Position numbers and translations under genes: made by a program. The notes under the pieces were generated by a model. That model searched no databases. It was not told where the DNA came from and saw only the letters and a program-made list of their open reading frames with translations. This document shows, piece after piece, positions 16,344-25,418 of a stretch of 64,000 nt of DNA (position 1 is its first letter; every line of letters starts with the position of its first letter). This DNA comes from Mucilaginibacter geliditolerans. GTDB taxonomy: Bacteria; Bacteroidota; Bacteroidia; Sphingobacteriales; Sphingobacteriaceae. Location of the stretch: NCBI RefSeq assembly GCF_014200495.1, contig NZ_JACHBY010000007.1:1-64000 (forward strand). Direction: 5' to 3'.

Positions 16344-18619
16344 TAGCAGATCTCCAAACGCTGACCCACTTTGTTGTATTCGTATTCCAGCTCAAAGGCT
16401 TTCAGTACCGTTAAGTGCGATATCAGGTACGCTAAGGTGCTTTCTGCGCCCTGGTTACGGTTTATGCCGGTTGGCAGCAAGCCATCACAGCAACCCTTGG
16501 TTTCGTGGTCATATAGTGGCGCACGCAGCGTGTTTTCACCCAGGAACCATTTATAGCTCAGGAACATTTTTTCGATATACTCCGGCTCACGGAAGATTTG
16601 GTACGCCTGGAAATGCATCAGCACCATAGCCATGGTTTCAATAGCCTGCTGATCGAAAATAGGAAATTCACCGCCCTTATAATACCAACCATCATTACCA
16701 ACCGGACTTAAATAACCATTTGCTAAGGTCAGCTTATCAAGGAAGGCCATAGTTTTCATAGCTATTTTCTTAGCTTTTTCATTGCCGGTTATCTCGGCTG
16801 AATGTAAGAGTGCCAGTGGAAGTATGGCATTGTCATAGGTCATTTTTTCCTCAAACCATTGCCAGTCTTCGGCCTCGTTTCTGTCATAAGCATCTAATAG
16901 CGGTTGGGTAAGTACAGCCAGCTCTTTTACCATACCTTCATCCGTAGGGAAAACCTGCAGATACAGGCTCACACCAATAATGGTATTGGCCATACCCCGT
17001 AAATGTTTTAATGCTTTAAAGTGAGGGAACGATTTCTTGAATATCTCCAGCGCAAACTCACGGTAAGAGTTACTTGCAGCACAGCTGATCAAATAACCCA
17101 AAGCCCAAATGGTGCGGCCAAATGAATCCTCAGAGCCTACTTCATCCAGATATTGCCTGTTAAAACTCAAGAAATTGCGGAAGTTGCCATCATCCGTTTG
17201 CATGTAGTGGATATAGCTCAGGTATACCGGCAGCAGTTCAAATGCTTCCTTGCTTTTATTGCGCTGGTAAGCCATTAGTGCCATAATTAATGCACGGGCA
17301 TTATCATCCAAACAATAACCTTCCTTTAAATTAGGGATGCCGTATTTGGCATGTTGTACTATGCCTGTATCATCAGTTAAGCGTATCACATGCGTTAGGC
17401 TGAATTTGGGCAATATCTCCGGGTCGACAATACTGTTGCGCAATATCTTGTCGCTGAAATCGTGTGTACGGCATGATTCCTGGGCCACTTTAATAAATTC
17501 GGCACCGGTAACCGGCCAGCGTAAGTGCAGGCCGTATTCGTAGGCGTTTTCTTTTAATTCGTTTAGCAGCCTGTCCTGGTCAAGCAACTCATTTACTATC
17601 TCGGCTAATGCTTCAGTATCTTTAAAGTCAAACAAGCGGCCACGGTTATGGTCCAGTAATTCCTGGGCATGCCAGTATGGGGTTGATACCACCGCAGCAC
17701 CTGCACCCACCGCATATGATAAGGTACCGCTGGTGATCTGTGCCTCGTTCAAATACGGGGTGACATAAATTTCGCAGGCAGTAAGGTACTCTACCAGTTC
17801 TTCTTCGGCCACAAATTTATTGATAAAGGAAAGATTTTTAGCCACCCCCAATTGCGCTGCCAATGATTTCAGGTGATCCCTGTATTCTTCGCCTGAGTTT
17901 TTGATAACGCCCGGGTGTGTGTTGCCAAGCACTACGTACATCACATCAGGATGCTTCTCAACTATTTTAGGCAGGGCCTTTACAACGGTTTCGAGGCCTT
18001 TGTTACGACTTATCAAGCCAAAAGTTAATAATACCCTGTGGTTTTTAAACTGCGACAGGCTTTTTATCGGGTTAATCTCCGGTGCTTCAACATCAGGTAC
18101 GCCGTGTTCAATGATCTGGATCTTTTCTGCAGGGATATCATAAATGGTGGTTAAAAATTCAACCGCCCTTTTGCTCATCACAATAATTTTTGATGATTGC
18201 TCGGCTATCTCACGAATGATTATGCGCTGCACATAGCTGGGCTCCTTTAATATAGTATGTAGAATAGATATCAGCGGTTTCTCCAGCCTGTTAAGCAATG
18301 GAAGAATATAGATACCGCTTTCGCCGCCATAAATACCAAACTCATGCTCCATTATACAAACATCGGCCGTGCTGGTATTGATATAGTTAGCAGCCCTGAT
18401 ATAATCCTTCTGGTGATTTTGACGGATGATATATTTTACTTCTTCAGGATATTCATATTCATGCAAACTTTCCGAATCATTTAAAGCCACCACAAAACCG
18501 CTGTCCAATAAGCTTTTCCGTTTAGGGAAATTGGCATGAATGGCACGCATTAGGTTTTGATTGAATGTGGCAATACCACATTCGCGGGGGGGATAGGTTG
18601 AGATGTATGCTATTTTCAT
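16343..18619 (-). CDS. GT4 glycosyltransferase fused to an alpha/alpha-barrel-like domain
   Basis: The 758-residue protein is twice the normal GT4 size. Residues 1-390 form a GT-B fold: CGIATFNQNLMRAI near 14, HEFGIYGGESGIYI near 92, LTFGLISRNKGLETVVKAL near 198, and the donor site around 300. Residues from about 410 to 750 are an all-helical repeat region with sugar-enzyme-like motifs (YCLDDNARALIMALMAY near 432, WALGYLISCA, MTYDNAILPLALLHSAE, FDQQAIETMAMVLMH), resembling six-hairpin glycosidases or epimerases. The fusion suggests that the second domain binds or trims the product. It is first in a two-gene operon with the GT4 at 15339. Substrate unknown. Confidence 0.85.
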   Translation of the reverse strand: MKIAYISTYPPRECGIATFNQNLMRAIHANFPKRKSLLDSGFVVALNDSESLHEYEYPEEVKYIIRQNHQKDYIRAANYINTSTADVCIMEHEFGIYGGESGIYILPLLNRLEKPLISILHTILKEPSYVQRIIIREIAEQSSKIIVMSKRAVEFLTTIYDIPAEKIQIIEHGVPDVEAPEINPIKSLSQFKNHRVLLTFGLISRNKGLETVVKALPKIVEKHPDVMYVVLGNTHPGVIKNSGEEYRDHLKSLAAQLGVAKNLSFINKFVAEEELVEYLTACEIYVTPYLNEAQITSGTLSYAVGAGAAVVSTPYWHAQELLDHNRGRLFDFKDTEALAEIVNELLDQDRLLNELKENAYEYGLHLRWPVTGAEFIKVAQESCRTHDFSDKILRNSIVDPEILPKFSLTHVIRLTDDTGIVQHAKYGIPNLKEGYCLDDNARALIMALMAYQRNKSKEAFELLPVYLSYIHYMQTDDGNFRNFLSFNRQYLDEVGSEDSFGRTIWALGYLISCAASNSYREFALEIFKKSFPHFKALKHLRGMANTIIGVSLYLQVFPTDEGMVKELAVLTQPLLDAYDRNEAEDWQWFEEKMTYDNAILPLALLHSAEITGNEKAKKIAMKTMAFLDKLTLANGYLSPVGNDGWYYKGGEFPIFDQQAIETMAMVLMHFQAYQIFREPEYIEKMFLSYKWFLGENTLRAPLYDHETKGCCDGLLPTGINRNQGAESTLAYLISHLTVLKAFELEYEYNKVGQRLEIC

Positions 18620-18874
18620 ATATAGTTAAGAAGTGTATTTTTTAAAATTAAAATTTACGGATAGCTTTCAGATGTATACAGCACTGACTTAAAAAAAGTG
18701 CATTCTGACTGTAAAAACACCGTTTTACTGCACATTTAAGCCAAATTGTGCATTTTCGTGTAACTGGTGCATAAACTATACCAATTTCACCGCTAAGAAA
18801 AAAAGTCAATGCGCATTTATGCCTGATACAGCATAATGTACTGATAATTAGACCGAAAATGAAATTTAAATGAA
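18620..18874. other. Gap upstream of the GT4 operon
   Basis: No gene is seen. Motifs of the type GTGCATTYTG occur three times (near 18700, 18745 and 18805), possibly degenerate repeats, in AT-rich DNA that must hold the operon promoter. No terminator for the aminotransferase is obvious. Confidence 0.35.
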
Positions 18875-20062
18875 TTAAGAATAATAATCAACAGCCTCTA
18901 AAATGATTTCGCAGGCTTTTTTGATTTCATCGGGAGTGATGATGAGGGGAGGAGCCAGGCGCATGGCATTGCTGCAATGCAAAAACCAGTCGGTAATTAC
19001 ACCGTTTTCAATACAGCGGTCGATGATCTTTTTATTAAGATCGAAGCTTTCCAGTTCAAGGGCGAGCATTAAGCCTTTGCCGCGGATCTCTTTTATAGCC
19101 GGATGAATTAATGATGCTTTTATCAGCGCTTCTTTTGTGGCGACTTGTTTGCATAGTTTTTCATCCAGCAAAACCTCCAGCGCAGCCAAACCTGCTGCGC
19201 AGCATACCGGGTGACCGCCAAACGTAGTGATATGCCCCAGTATAGGATTTTCTTTTAATGCCGACATAATAGCATTTGATGAGATGAAAGCGCCTATCGG
19301 CATGCCTCCTCCCAGGGCCTTTGCCAGCAATAATATATCGGGTACAATACCAAAATGCTCAAACGCGAACAGCTTGCCTGTACGACCGAATGCGGCTTGT
19401 ATCTCATCCAGTATCAATAGTGTGCCTGTTTCATCACACTTTTTGCGTAAGGCTTGCATATAGGCAATATCGGGTACACGGATACCCGCTTCGCCCTGTA
19501 CAGTTTCAATAATAACACAAGCCGTTTGCTCATCAATCAAATTTAGATCATCCGCATTATTGAAATGAATGAACTTAACTCCGGGTAGTAATGGGCGGTA
19601 AGCCTGTTTAAATTCCTCGTTACCCATAACGCTTAGCGCGCCATGTGTGCTGCCATGGTAGGAATTATGGCAGGCGATGATATTAGCCCGGCCGGTATAT
19701 CGTTTGGCCAGTTTTAAAGCGCCCTCAACAGCTTCGGCGCCGGAGTTGGTGAAGTATACGGATTGAAGACTATCAGGTAATATAGAAACCAGCTTTTCGG
19801 CAAAACGCACCTGTGGTGACTGTACATACTCGCCGTAAACCATCAGGTGCATGTATTTATCTACCTGTTCTTTTATAGCATTGATAACATATGGATTACT
19901 GTGCCCAAGGTTGCTTACGCCGATGCCTGATATCAGGTCGATATACGGTTTGCCCTCGCTATTGTACATATAAATACCTTTGGCCCGTTCAAATTCAAGC
20001 AAAAGCGGGAAGTTGGTGGTTTGAGCATTATTGGCGAGGAAAAGCTGGCGCAGGGTTAGCAT
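18875..20062 (-). CDS. Class III PLP-dependent aminotransferase
   Basis: This 395-residue protein is of the acetylornithine/ornithine/4-aminobutyrate aminotransferase fold. FTNSGAEAVEGALKLAKRYTGR near 104, LLILDEIQAAFGRTGK near 215 and the PLP lysine in LLLAKALGGGMPIGAF (Lys248) are all present. It is annotated only to superfamily because closely related members act on acetylornithine, ornithine or other omega-amino acids. No argD-cluster gene is adjacent. The protein is cytosolic. Confidence 0.87.
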   Translation of the reverse strand: MLTLRQLFLANNAQTTNFPLLLEFERAKGIYMYNSEGKPYIDLISGIGVSNLGHSNPYVINAIKEQVDKYMHLMVYGEYVQSPQVRFAEKLVSILPDSLQSVYFTNSGAEAVEGALKLAKRYTGRANIIACHNSYHGSTHGALSVMGNEEFKQAYRPLLPGVKFIHFNNADDLNLIDEQTACVIIETVQGEAGIRVPDIAYMQALRKKCDETGTLLILDEIQAAFGRTGKLFAFEHFGIVPDILLLAKALGGGMPIGAFISSNAIMSALKENPILGHITTFGGHPVCCAAGLAALEVLLDEKLCKQVATKEALIKASLIHPAIKEIRGKGLMLALELESFDLNKKIIDRCIENGVITDWFLHCSNAMRLAPPLIITPDEIKKACEIILEAVDYYS

Positions 20063-20211
20063 GGCGCAAATTTAAGTCTTTAGTCGCAAGTTCTTAGTCC
20101 TAAGTCGATTTATTCTTAATTGATAGTGACTTCGAACTTAATACTTCAGACTAATTATTGACTTTCCTGTTGCGCTCGAAAAATGAGTCGTTTTTAAGTG
20201 GGGGTATCGGG

Positions 20212-20526
20212 TTATTTAGCAACACCAATATATTTGACATCCTTATCCGGGTTTCCTTGTGATACAAGTAGTCTAATCCTTCTATCCATTTTTAAACTGT
20301 CAGCATTAGCCACATGGAAGCTGTTATTTAAAACTTTACCCTCGTAGCTATATTCAACATCAACCTTTACATACCCATTTGTATCTATCAGCTTACGCAC
20401 AGTTGCAACTACTATAACATTTTTTGAGGAGGTAGATTTATTACCAGCTATAAAGAAAGACCACAAGATCATCGTAGCTCCAATTATCATGCAGCCGACA
20501 AGAATAGATTTTTTATCCTTTTCCAT
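20212..20526 (-). CDS. Small single-span membrane protein, DUF3592-like
   Basis: This 104-residue protein has one membrane segment (ILVGCMIIGATMILWSFFIAG) followed by a beta-rich domain (VIVVATVRKLIDTNGYVKVDVEYSYEGK). The order and length resemble DUF3592 proteins, though I am not certain. It lies 3 bp after the stop of the Spy-like gene and is the last gene of the ECF sigma operon. No function is known. Confidence 0.6.
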   Translation of the reverse strand: MEKDKKSILVGCMIIGATMILWSFFIAGNKSTSSKNVIVVATVRKLIDTNGYVKVDVEYSYEGKVLNNSFHVANADSLKMDRRIRLLVSQGNPDKDVKYIGVAK

Positions 20527-20529
20527 TCG

Positions 20530-21042
20530 TTAATTAGAAGGGGTGCCATTGCGCTCGGATAATGAGCGAACCAGTTCATCATTAAATTCGCGCTCGCTTT
20601 TGTATAGTTCGCTAACTTTTTCGGGTGGTAATATTTTCAGGAATGCATCTTTAAAACGCATTTTAATGCTTACTATTTCCGAGTCGTAGTACAGGTCCTT
20701 ATTGATCTGATCGGTACCGTTGGCCTGTGCGTTGGTATTATTCAGCCTTTTCAGCTTTATCATATTGAAAAGCTCCTGCTGGTACTCGTGGTATAGCGGG
20801 AAAAACTTTTTTGCCTGATCGGGTGTAAGATTAAGCTGCTGTTTTAAAAACTTGATCTTTATATTTTCTATCCTGCGTTGCGGATTTTGCTGATTATTTG
20901 GCTGTTGTACTACTACCACCTGCTCGCGATAAGCCGGCCGGCGCTCAAAGCGTTGCGGCACAGCGTGCATTTGTGCGTATGTAATATTACTAACACATAA
21001 AATGAATGCTAAAACAAAAGTATATTTAAGCAAATTAGTCAT
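20530..21042 (-). CDS. Periplasmic Spy/CpxP-like helical protein
   Basis: The 170-residue protein has a signal peptide (MTNLLKYTFVLAFILCVSNI, cleaved after TYAQ) and then a charged helical region with LKQQLNLTPDQAKKFFPLYHEYQQEL, close to the LTxxQ motif of Spy/CpxP proteins. That suggests a periplasmic chaperone or sensor of envelope stress. Its ATG overlaps the stop of the upstream anti-sigma-like gene by one base (TAATG), so they are translationally coupled. The Spy assignment is by motif and context only. Confidence 0.7.
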   Translation of the reverse strand: MTNLLKYTFVLAFILCVSNITYAQMHAVPQRFERRPAYREQVVVVQQPNNQQNPQRRIENIKIKFLKQQLNLTPDQAKKFFPLYHEYQQELFNMIKLKRLNNTNAQANGTDQINKDLYYDSEIVSIKMRFKDAFLKILPPEKVSELYKSEREFNDELVRSLSERNGTPSN

Positions 21043-21962
21043 TACTGGGTAGCTTCCTTTAAATCTTGTAAAGCATTGTTTAAACCGTTGTCATTAACAG
21101 GGGCACCCTCATCAATAACGGCATGCTGTGTATCATTAGCATCTACATCCTGTTGTAGATAGCTTTGGATATCACTAACCGGTAAGGTTGAGATCTGTTG
21201 ATGTAAAAAAGAGCTGTTATGCTCGGCAATGGGGTCGGTTACCTGCTTAACAAAAATACCTGTACCAATAACAAGCGCAAAGCATGCAGCGGCAGCGTAT
21301 TTAAACGAGCCCGATGTCAGCATTTTTCTAACAATGCCTTTACGCCTTACTATATCTTGGTTAACGGTATTATTAAGGATTCTTTTATTCAGTTGGTCAA
21401 AGTAATCAGCCGGTACAGTGAATGTCTCCTCTGTTTCGGCCAGCGTTTGTTCAACCACTATACGTGCAGTAATTTGATCCTGCAGATCATCAAAATAATT
21501 TTCGGGTACAGCAAAACCGTGTTCATCAGCATTTATCAGCTCATCAATAGCTATCCTGCCTTGAATATTGGCACTTAATTCATCAAAATAATTTTCAGGG
21601 ACAGCAAAGCTATGCTCATCCGCACCAGCCAGTTCATCAATAGCTATCCTGCTTTGAATGTTGGCGCTTAACTCATCAAAATAATTTTCGGGCACAGTAA
21701 AGCCAGGCTCATCTGCACCGGTCAGCTTATCAATAGCTATCCTGCTTTGAATATTGGCACTTAATTCATCAAAATAATTCTTGGGTACGACAAACCCCTC
21801 AGGGGCGCTGGTTTTTAATTCATCTAAATGAATGTACGATGTAATCCGCTGCTCCAATCCATCAAAATAGCCGGCAGGCACTGTAAACGGGTTATTTGGG
21901 TTAACCTGTTTAAGTGACATGCTGTCATCCAGCCATTCTTTATCTTCCATATCGCTTTTCAT
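21042..21962 (-). CDS. Single-pass membrane protein with six 31-residue repeats, putative anti-sigma factor
   Basis: The 306-residue protein has the motif FxVPxxYFDxL six times with exact 31-residue spacing: Val28, Val59, Val90, Val121, Val152 and Val183. The middle units also share NIQSRIAIDEL. Single copies of this motif are common at the start of the gene that follows ECF sigma factors in Bacteroidota; six copies are unusual. Residues 221-240 form one membrane segment (FKYAAAACFALVIGTGIFVK), leaving a periplasmic tail of about 65 residues. It follows the ECF sigma gene by 50 bp and overlaps the Spy-like gene, so an anti-sigma or sigma-tethering role is likely. No zinc-binding anti-sigma motif is visible. 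Confidence 0.75.
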   Translation of the reverse strand: MKSDMEDKEWLDDSMSLKQVNPNNPFTVPAGYFDGLEQRITSYIHLDELKTSAPEGFVVPKNYFDELSANIQSRIAIDKLTGADEPGFTVPENYFDELSANIQSRIAIDELAGADEHSFAVPENYFDELSANIQGRIAIDELINADEHGFAVPENYFDDLQDQITARIVVEQTLAETEETFTVPADYFDQLNKRILNNTVNQDIVRRKGIVRKMLTSGSFKYAAAACFALVIGTGIFVKQVTDPIAEHNSSFLHQQISTLPVSDIQSYLQQDVDANDTQHAVIDEGAPVNDNGLNNALQDLKEATQ

Positions 21963-22012
21963 ATCCTTATATAGATGAAATTTTGATGAAAAGGTTTAAT
22001 CGTTTTTTTAAA

Positions 22013-22567
22013 TTAATCTTTTGATAATAAAAAGGTCTCAATTTTTTTCACGGCGAGGTGAAAAGAAGCCTTTAAAGCGCCTACGCTTGTACCCAGTACT
22101 TCTGATATTTCTTCGTACTTCATATCATCGTAGTATTTCATGTTAAATACCAGCTTTTGTTTTTCGGGCAGGGTAAGCAGGGCTTCCTGTAATTTTCTTT
22201 GCGCCTTATCGCCATCAAAATAGCTTGAATCTGCCAGCGTATCGGCCAGTGAATAGTCTACCTCGTCAAGCGAAATATTATTTTTTGCTTTTTTCTTATT
22301 TAAAAAGGTGATGCACTCGTTGGTGGCTATGCGGTACATCCAGGTGTAGAGCTGCGCATCGCTACGGAAGCCCTGGAGGTTCTTCCAGACTTTTATAAAT
22401 ACATCCTGCGCAATATCATCGGCATCGTCATGGTCAATAACCATGCGGCGGATATGCCAGTAAATTTTTTGCTGGTATTTCTTTAGCAGCAGGTTAAAAG
22501 CCTCGTTCCGGGTTTTTTCATCCTGGAACTTGCTTAGTATCTCTGCATCATCAACCTGTACCGACAT
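22013..22567 (-). CDS. RNA polymerase sigma factor, ECF type
   Basis: A 184-residue sigma-70 family protein with region 2 (DDADDIAQDVFIKVWKNLQGF near 47-67, TWMYRIATNECITFLNKKK near 75-93) and region 4 (LLTLPEKQKLVFNMKYYDDMKYEEISEVLGTSVGALKASFHLAVKKI near 130-175). It heads an operon with the repeat protein, the Spy-like protein and a small membrane protein, a common stress-response arrangement. A TAnnTTTG element lies upstream at 22641-22648. Confidence 0.93.
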   Translation of the reverse strand: MSVQVDDAEILSKFQDEKTRNEAFNLLLKKYQQKIYWHIRRMVIDHDDADDIAQDVFIKVWKNLQGFRSDAQLYTWMYRIATNECITFLNKKKAKNNISLDEVDYSLADTLADSSYFDGDKAQRKLQEALLTLPEKQKLVFNMKYYDDMKYEEISEVLGTSVGALKASFHLAVKKIETFLLSKD

Positions 22568-22640
22568 ATATAAATATTAGTGAATCTTGTATTAAATAAA
22601 TAGGTATTAAGCGTTTTTGTTTGCTATAATCAACTTAATA

Positions 22641-22648
22641 CAAATGTA
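22641..22648 (-). promoter_or_regulatory. Predicted -7 element of the ECF operon
   Basis: On the minus strand this reads TACATTTG, a perfect TAnnTTTG match, giving a leader of about 65 nt for the sigma gene. No convincing -33 element was found at the usual distance. Confidence 0.45.
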
Positions 22649-22751
22649 ACAGGGCTAAAATAAATATTATTAGCAATGATATACAAATTTATTGGGGTAT
22701 ATATTGTTGTCTGATTAAGTAGTGTAAAGAAATATTATCTTAGTATCCACA

Positions 22752-23090
22752 ATGGAAGGAATTGTTATATATAGATTAGATATTTTGAAAAGAACTGCAA
22801 TCTTTGGAGCAATCGCAGTTCTCGTAATGGTAATATTTTCTATACGAGGCCATTACGCTGATTTAAATTATCAATTCAATGGTGTTGTAGATAGCGTTAT
22901 ATATGATAAAAATGACATAAAAGGCTTTGCAGATGTTACCATTAAGGGTAAGACCTTCTCTTTGTATAATGGTGGATGGACATTTAATCACCAAATAAAA
23001 AAGGGTGATTTGTTGATAAAAGAAAGAAAATCTATGATAATAAAATTAATCAAGCCTAATGGAGAAATTTTAATAGGTAATGGAGATTAA
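22752..23090 (+). CDS. Small membrane-anchored protein
   Basis: A 112-residue protein with one membrane segment (RTAIFGAIAVLVMVIFSIRG near 14-33) and a C-terminal beta-rich part (FNGVVDSVIYDKNDIKGFADVTIKGKTFSLYNGGW) exposed outside the membrane. It is similar in layout to the small protein at 20212, and the gene lies divergent to that ECF operon. I do not recognise a family. It is AT-rich. Confidence 0.6.
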   Translation: MEGIVIYRLDILKRTAIFGAIAVLVMVIFSIRGHYADLNYQFNGVVDSVIYDKNDIKGFADVTIKGKTFSLYNGGWTFNHQIKKGDLLIKERKSMIIKLIKPNGEILIGNGD

Positions 23091-23115
23091 TTATATTAAT
23101 AAATCAATTATCGTT

Positions 23116-23189
23116 CCCCGTTGTTTGTGTCCTCACAAACAACCTTTGCTTATCACTGGCAGCTGTTTGTGAGGACACAAACAGCGGGG
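23116..23189. repeat. REP hairpin pair (GTTTGTG variant)
   Basis: Two 24-nt hairpins, each with a 10-bp stem and 4-nt loop, stand in inverted orientation: 23120-23143 (stem GTTGTTTGTG, preceded by CCCC) and 23162-23185 (stem GCTGTTTGTG, followed by GGGG). They differ from the RAYT-flanking copies by a paired change in the stem. The pair lies between convergent genes. Confidence 0.8.
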
Positions 23190-23236
23190 AAACTTGTTTT
23201 TTCAGCCCGTCATTGACGGGCTGAACTTTTGTTGCT

Positions 23237-23695
23237 TTACACCAGATCCAGCACCTGCTGCGATGAATTCTGTGTATCTACCTTACTAATAACATGGCTG
23301 ATCACGCCTTCGCCATTAATAATAAAGGTGGTGCGTACGGTGCCCATATATTTTTTGCCGTACATGTTTTTCTCGGCCCAAACACCATAAGCTTCAACTA
23401 TGCTTTTGTCCTCATCGGCAATAAGCGGGAAGGGCAGGCTATATTTGGTCTCAAATTTTTTGTGCGATTTTTCATCATCGGTGCTCACACCAATAACCTG
23501 AAAACCTTTGCTTAACAGCGATTGATAATTATCGCGGAAACTGCAAGCCTCTGCGGTGCAGCCCGGGGTATCATCTTTTGGGTAAAAGTACAGGATCACT
23601 GTTTTGCCTTTAAAATCAGCTAAGGAAACTGTATTGCCATTTTGGTCCTTCGCGGTAAATTCCGGGGCTTTATCGCCTTCTTTAAGTGTTGCCAT
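23237..23695 (-). CDS. bcp: Thioredoxin-dependent thiol peroxidase (peroxiredoxin Q/BCP)
   Basis: A 152-residue peroxiredoxin that reduces hydrogen peroxide and organic hydroperoxides. The peroxidatic cysteine is Cys46 in DDTPGCTAEACSFRD and the resolving cysteine is Cys51, the classic BCP pair. Conserved FYPKDDTPGCT and the downstream DEDKSIVEAYGV are present. It starts 3 bp after the M23 peptidase stop and so is the last gene of a tight three-gene operon. The thioredoxin partner may be the trxA at 9733. Confidence 0.95.
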   Translation of the reverse strand: MATLKEGDKAPEFTAKDQNGNTVSLADFKGKTVILYFYPKDDTPGCTAEACSFRDNYQSLLSKGFQVIGVSTDDEKSHKKFETKYSLPFPLIADEDKSIVEAYGVWAEKNMYGKKYMGTVRTTFIINGEGVISHVISKVDTQNSSQQVLDLV

Positions 23696-23697
23696 AA

Positions 23698-25416
23698 TTA
23701 TCTGTAAAAATCTGCTTTATAGGTTGAACTATTGTCTTTCTGATCGGTAACGGTTAACTCAAAGGTATGTTTGCCGTGCGAAAGACTATCATCAAAGGTA
23801 TAACTAAGTACTTTACTTTTAAAATCCCAAGCCATTAAAACCCATTGCCCATCAATATAACCCAAATAGGTTTTTATGCCCGATAGATTATCACTCATCC
23901 GCATAAAAATAGCTCTTTTACCGGCCATGTTTGCGCCGTTCTGAATATTTACAGGGCTGATATGCGGCGGCACGGTATCCAGCTTAATATAAAATTCGCC
24001 GAATGATTTTGGCTGGCATTTGATGTAGCCATCCTCATAAACACCACCCTCACATACGCCATTGTTTACAATAACAGCTTTGTTGGCATAACGGCCGATG
24101 TTGCTGTCGGGCTTTATCCACAGGTCATAGCTGTCGTTTATAGAAGTGTAGCGATCACCAAACTTATAGGTAGCGGAAAAAGCCCCCGGTTTTTTAGGTA
24201 ACGTTGTAAAGATGAGATCAACATCATCGTATAAATTTCCTGCCAGGATATTGACCTTCATCTTATCGGTACTGTATTGATTATCCTTGTCGTAATGGAA
24301 CAAAGTGCCCAAAGCTTTATAGGCTTGTATAAAGTGGGCAACCTTGCTTTGTGATTTTACCTTAAAGCTTAATGTTGAGGCATTGCCTGCAATGTCCTTC
24401 ACCACATATTCAATATTATGCACCGAATCATCAGTAAAGCTAACCACACCCCGGTTGATGGATTGCGGGTACAAGGTGATCTTACTGCCGGGTAGTATAA
24501 AGCACTTCTGTATAAATCGGCCCGAGTTTAAAAACTCAGGGAAATCGATATAAGCGTTTATGGCATGTGTTTGGTCGAATGCGAAGCGTTCGGCGGCAAA
24601 GGTAAAAACGGTTTTGCCATCAACCTTAAGTTCGATGGAATAAACGCCGTTATGATTTACCGAGGTATTATTCTCATCATATGCGCTTATACCAAAGCCA
24701 ACATCACCATTTACGGTGATCAGATGCGGTTTTAGCAGGCGATAATGACCGTTCGCACCAACCACTGGCAGCAGCTCGCGATTTGTTTTTTCGTTGAATG
24801 GAGCGCCGGTAAAACGATAAATGCAGGCAGTACCTAAGATAGGTGGTTTATTATCAGGTATGGTTAAGCCAAATAATGATGGATTGATGGTTTGCTCGGT
24901 CTGCGTATCCCTGATCTCGAAGTGCAGGTGCGGGCCGGCAACCCCACCTGTATGGCCCGACAGCGCAACAACCTGCCCTTTTATTACCGGCATTTGCAGC
25001 GGCAGCAGGTTAAAATCTACAATATCGCATTTGCTCTGTACCTGGTAATCGTGCACTAGTTTTGCTATCTCCGGACTAAAGCTTTGCAGGTGCCCGTAAA
25101 CCGTAGTGTACCCATTTGGGTGCGTAATATATATCGCATTGCCAAAACCACCAAACTGTACCCGCAGGCGCGATACAAAACCATCGGCAGCGGCGTGTAC
25201 GGGGTAGCCATCGCGCTGGTTGGTCCTGAAATCAAGGCCCGAATGGAAATGGTTTGGCCTCAGCTCGGCAAATGAGCCGGCTGTGGCAGGTGGCAAATCA
25301 AGTGGGTAGCGGAAATAGTTGGTTGGGTATTGTTTGGTTTGTACAATATCCTGAGCATAAGCAGCGCATAAAAAGCCCACAAATAGCAGGGTGGAAGCAA
25401 GAAGTTTTTTTACCAT
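23698..25416 (-). CDS. M23 family metallopeptidase with signal peptide
   Basis: The 572-residue protein starts with a signal peptide (MVKKLLASTLLFVGFLCAAY, then AQ). An M23 lysostaphin-like domain follows, with HSGLD giving His58 and Asp62 and the catalytic HLH at 163-165 (GPHLHFEIRD). About 380 residues of beta-rich domains follow; they could position the enzyme on peptidoglycan or on a partner. Members cut peptidoglycan cross-links or, if degenerate, act as divisome regulators; the catalytic residues here look intact. It lies in a 3-bp-spaced operon between the FAH-like gene and bcp. Confidence 0.87.
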   Translation of the reverse strand: MVKKLLASTLLFVGFLCAAYAQDIVQTKQYPTNYFRYPLDLPPATAGSFAELRPNHFHSGLDFRTNQRDGYPVHAAADGFVSRLRVQFGGFGNAIYITHPNGYTTVYGHLQSFSPEIAKLVHDYQVQSKCDIVDFNLLPLQMPVIKGQVVALSGHTGGVAGPHLHFEIRDTQTEQTINPSLFGLTIPDNKPPILGTACIYRFTGAPFNEKTNRELLPVVGANGHYRLLKPHLITVNGDVGFGISAYDENNTSVNHNGVYSIELKVDGKTVFTFAAERFAFDQTHAINAYIDFPEFLNSGRFIQKCFILPGSKITLYPQSINRGVVSFTDDSVHNIEYVVKDIAGNASTLSFKVKSQSKVAHFIQAYKALGTLFHYDKDNQYSTDKMKVNILAGNLYDDVDLIFTTLPKKPGAFSATYKFGDRYTSINDSYDLWIKPDSNIGRYANKAVIVNNGVCEGGVYEDGYIKCQPKSFGEFYIKLDTVPPHISPVNIQNGANMAGKRAIFMRMSDNLSGIKTYLGYIDGQWVLMAWDFKSKVLSYTFDDSLSHGKHTFELTVTDQKDNSSTYKADFYR

Positions 25417-25418
25417 GC

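Noticed and set aside
23116..23189. Possible CRISPR-like repeat pair
   Set aside because: Only two palindromic units, in inverted orientation, with no direct repeat, spacer series or cas genes; they are REP hairpins.
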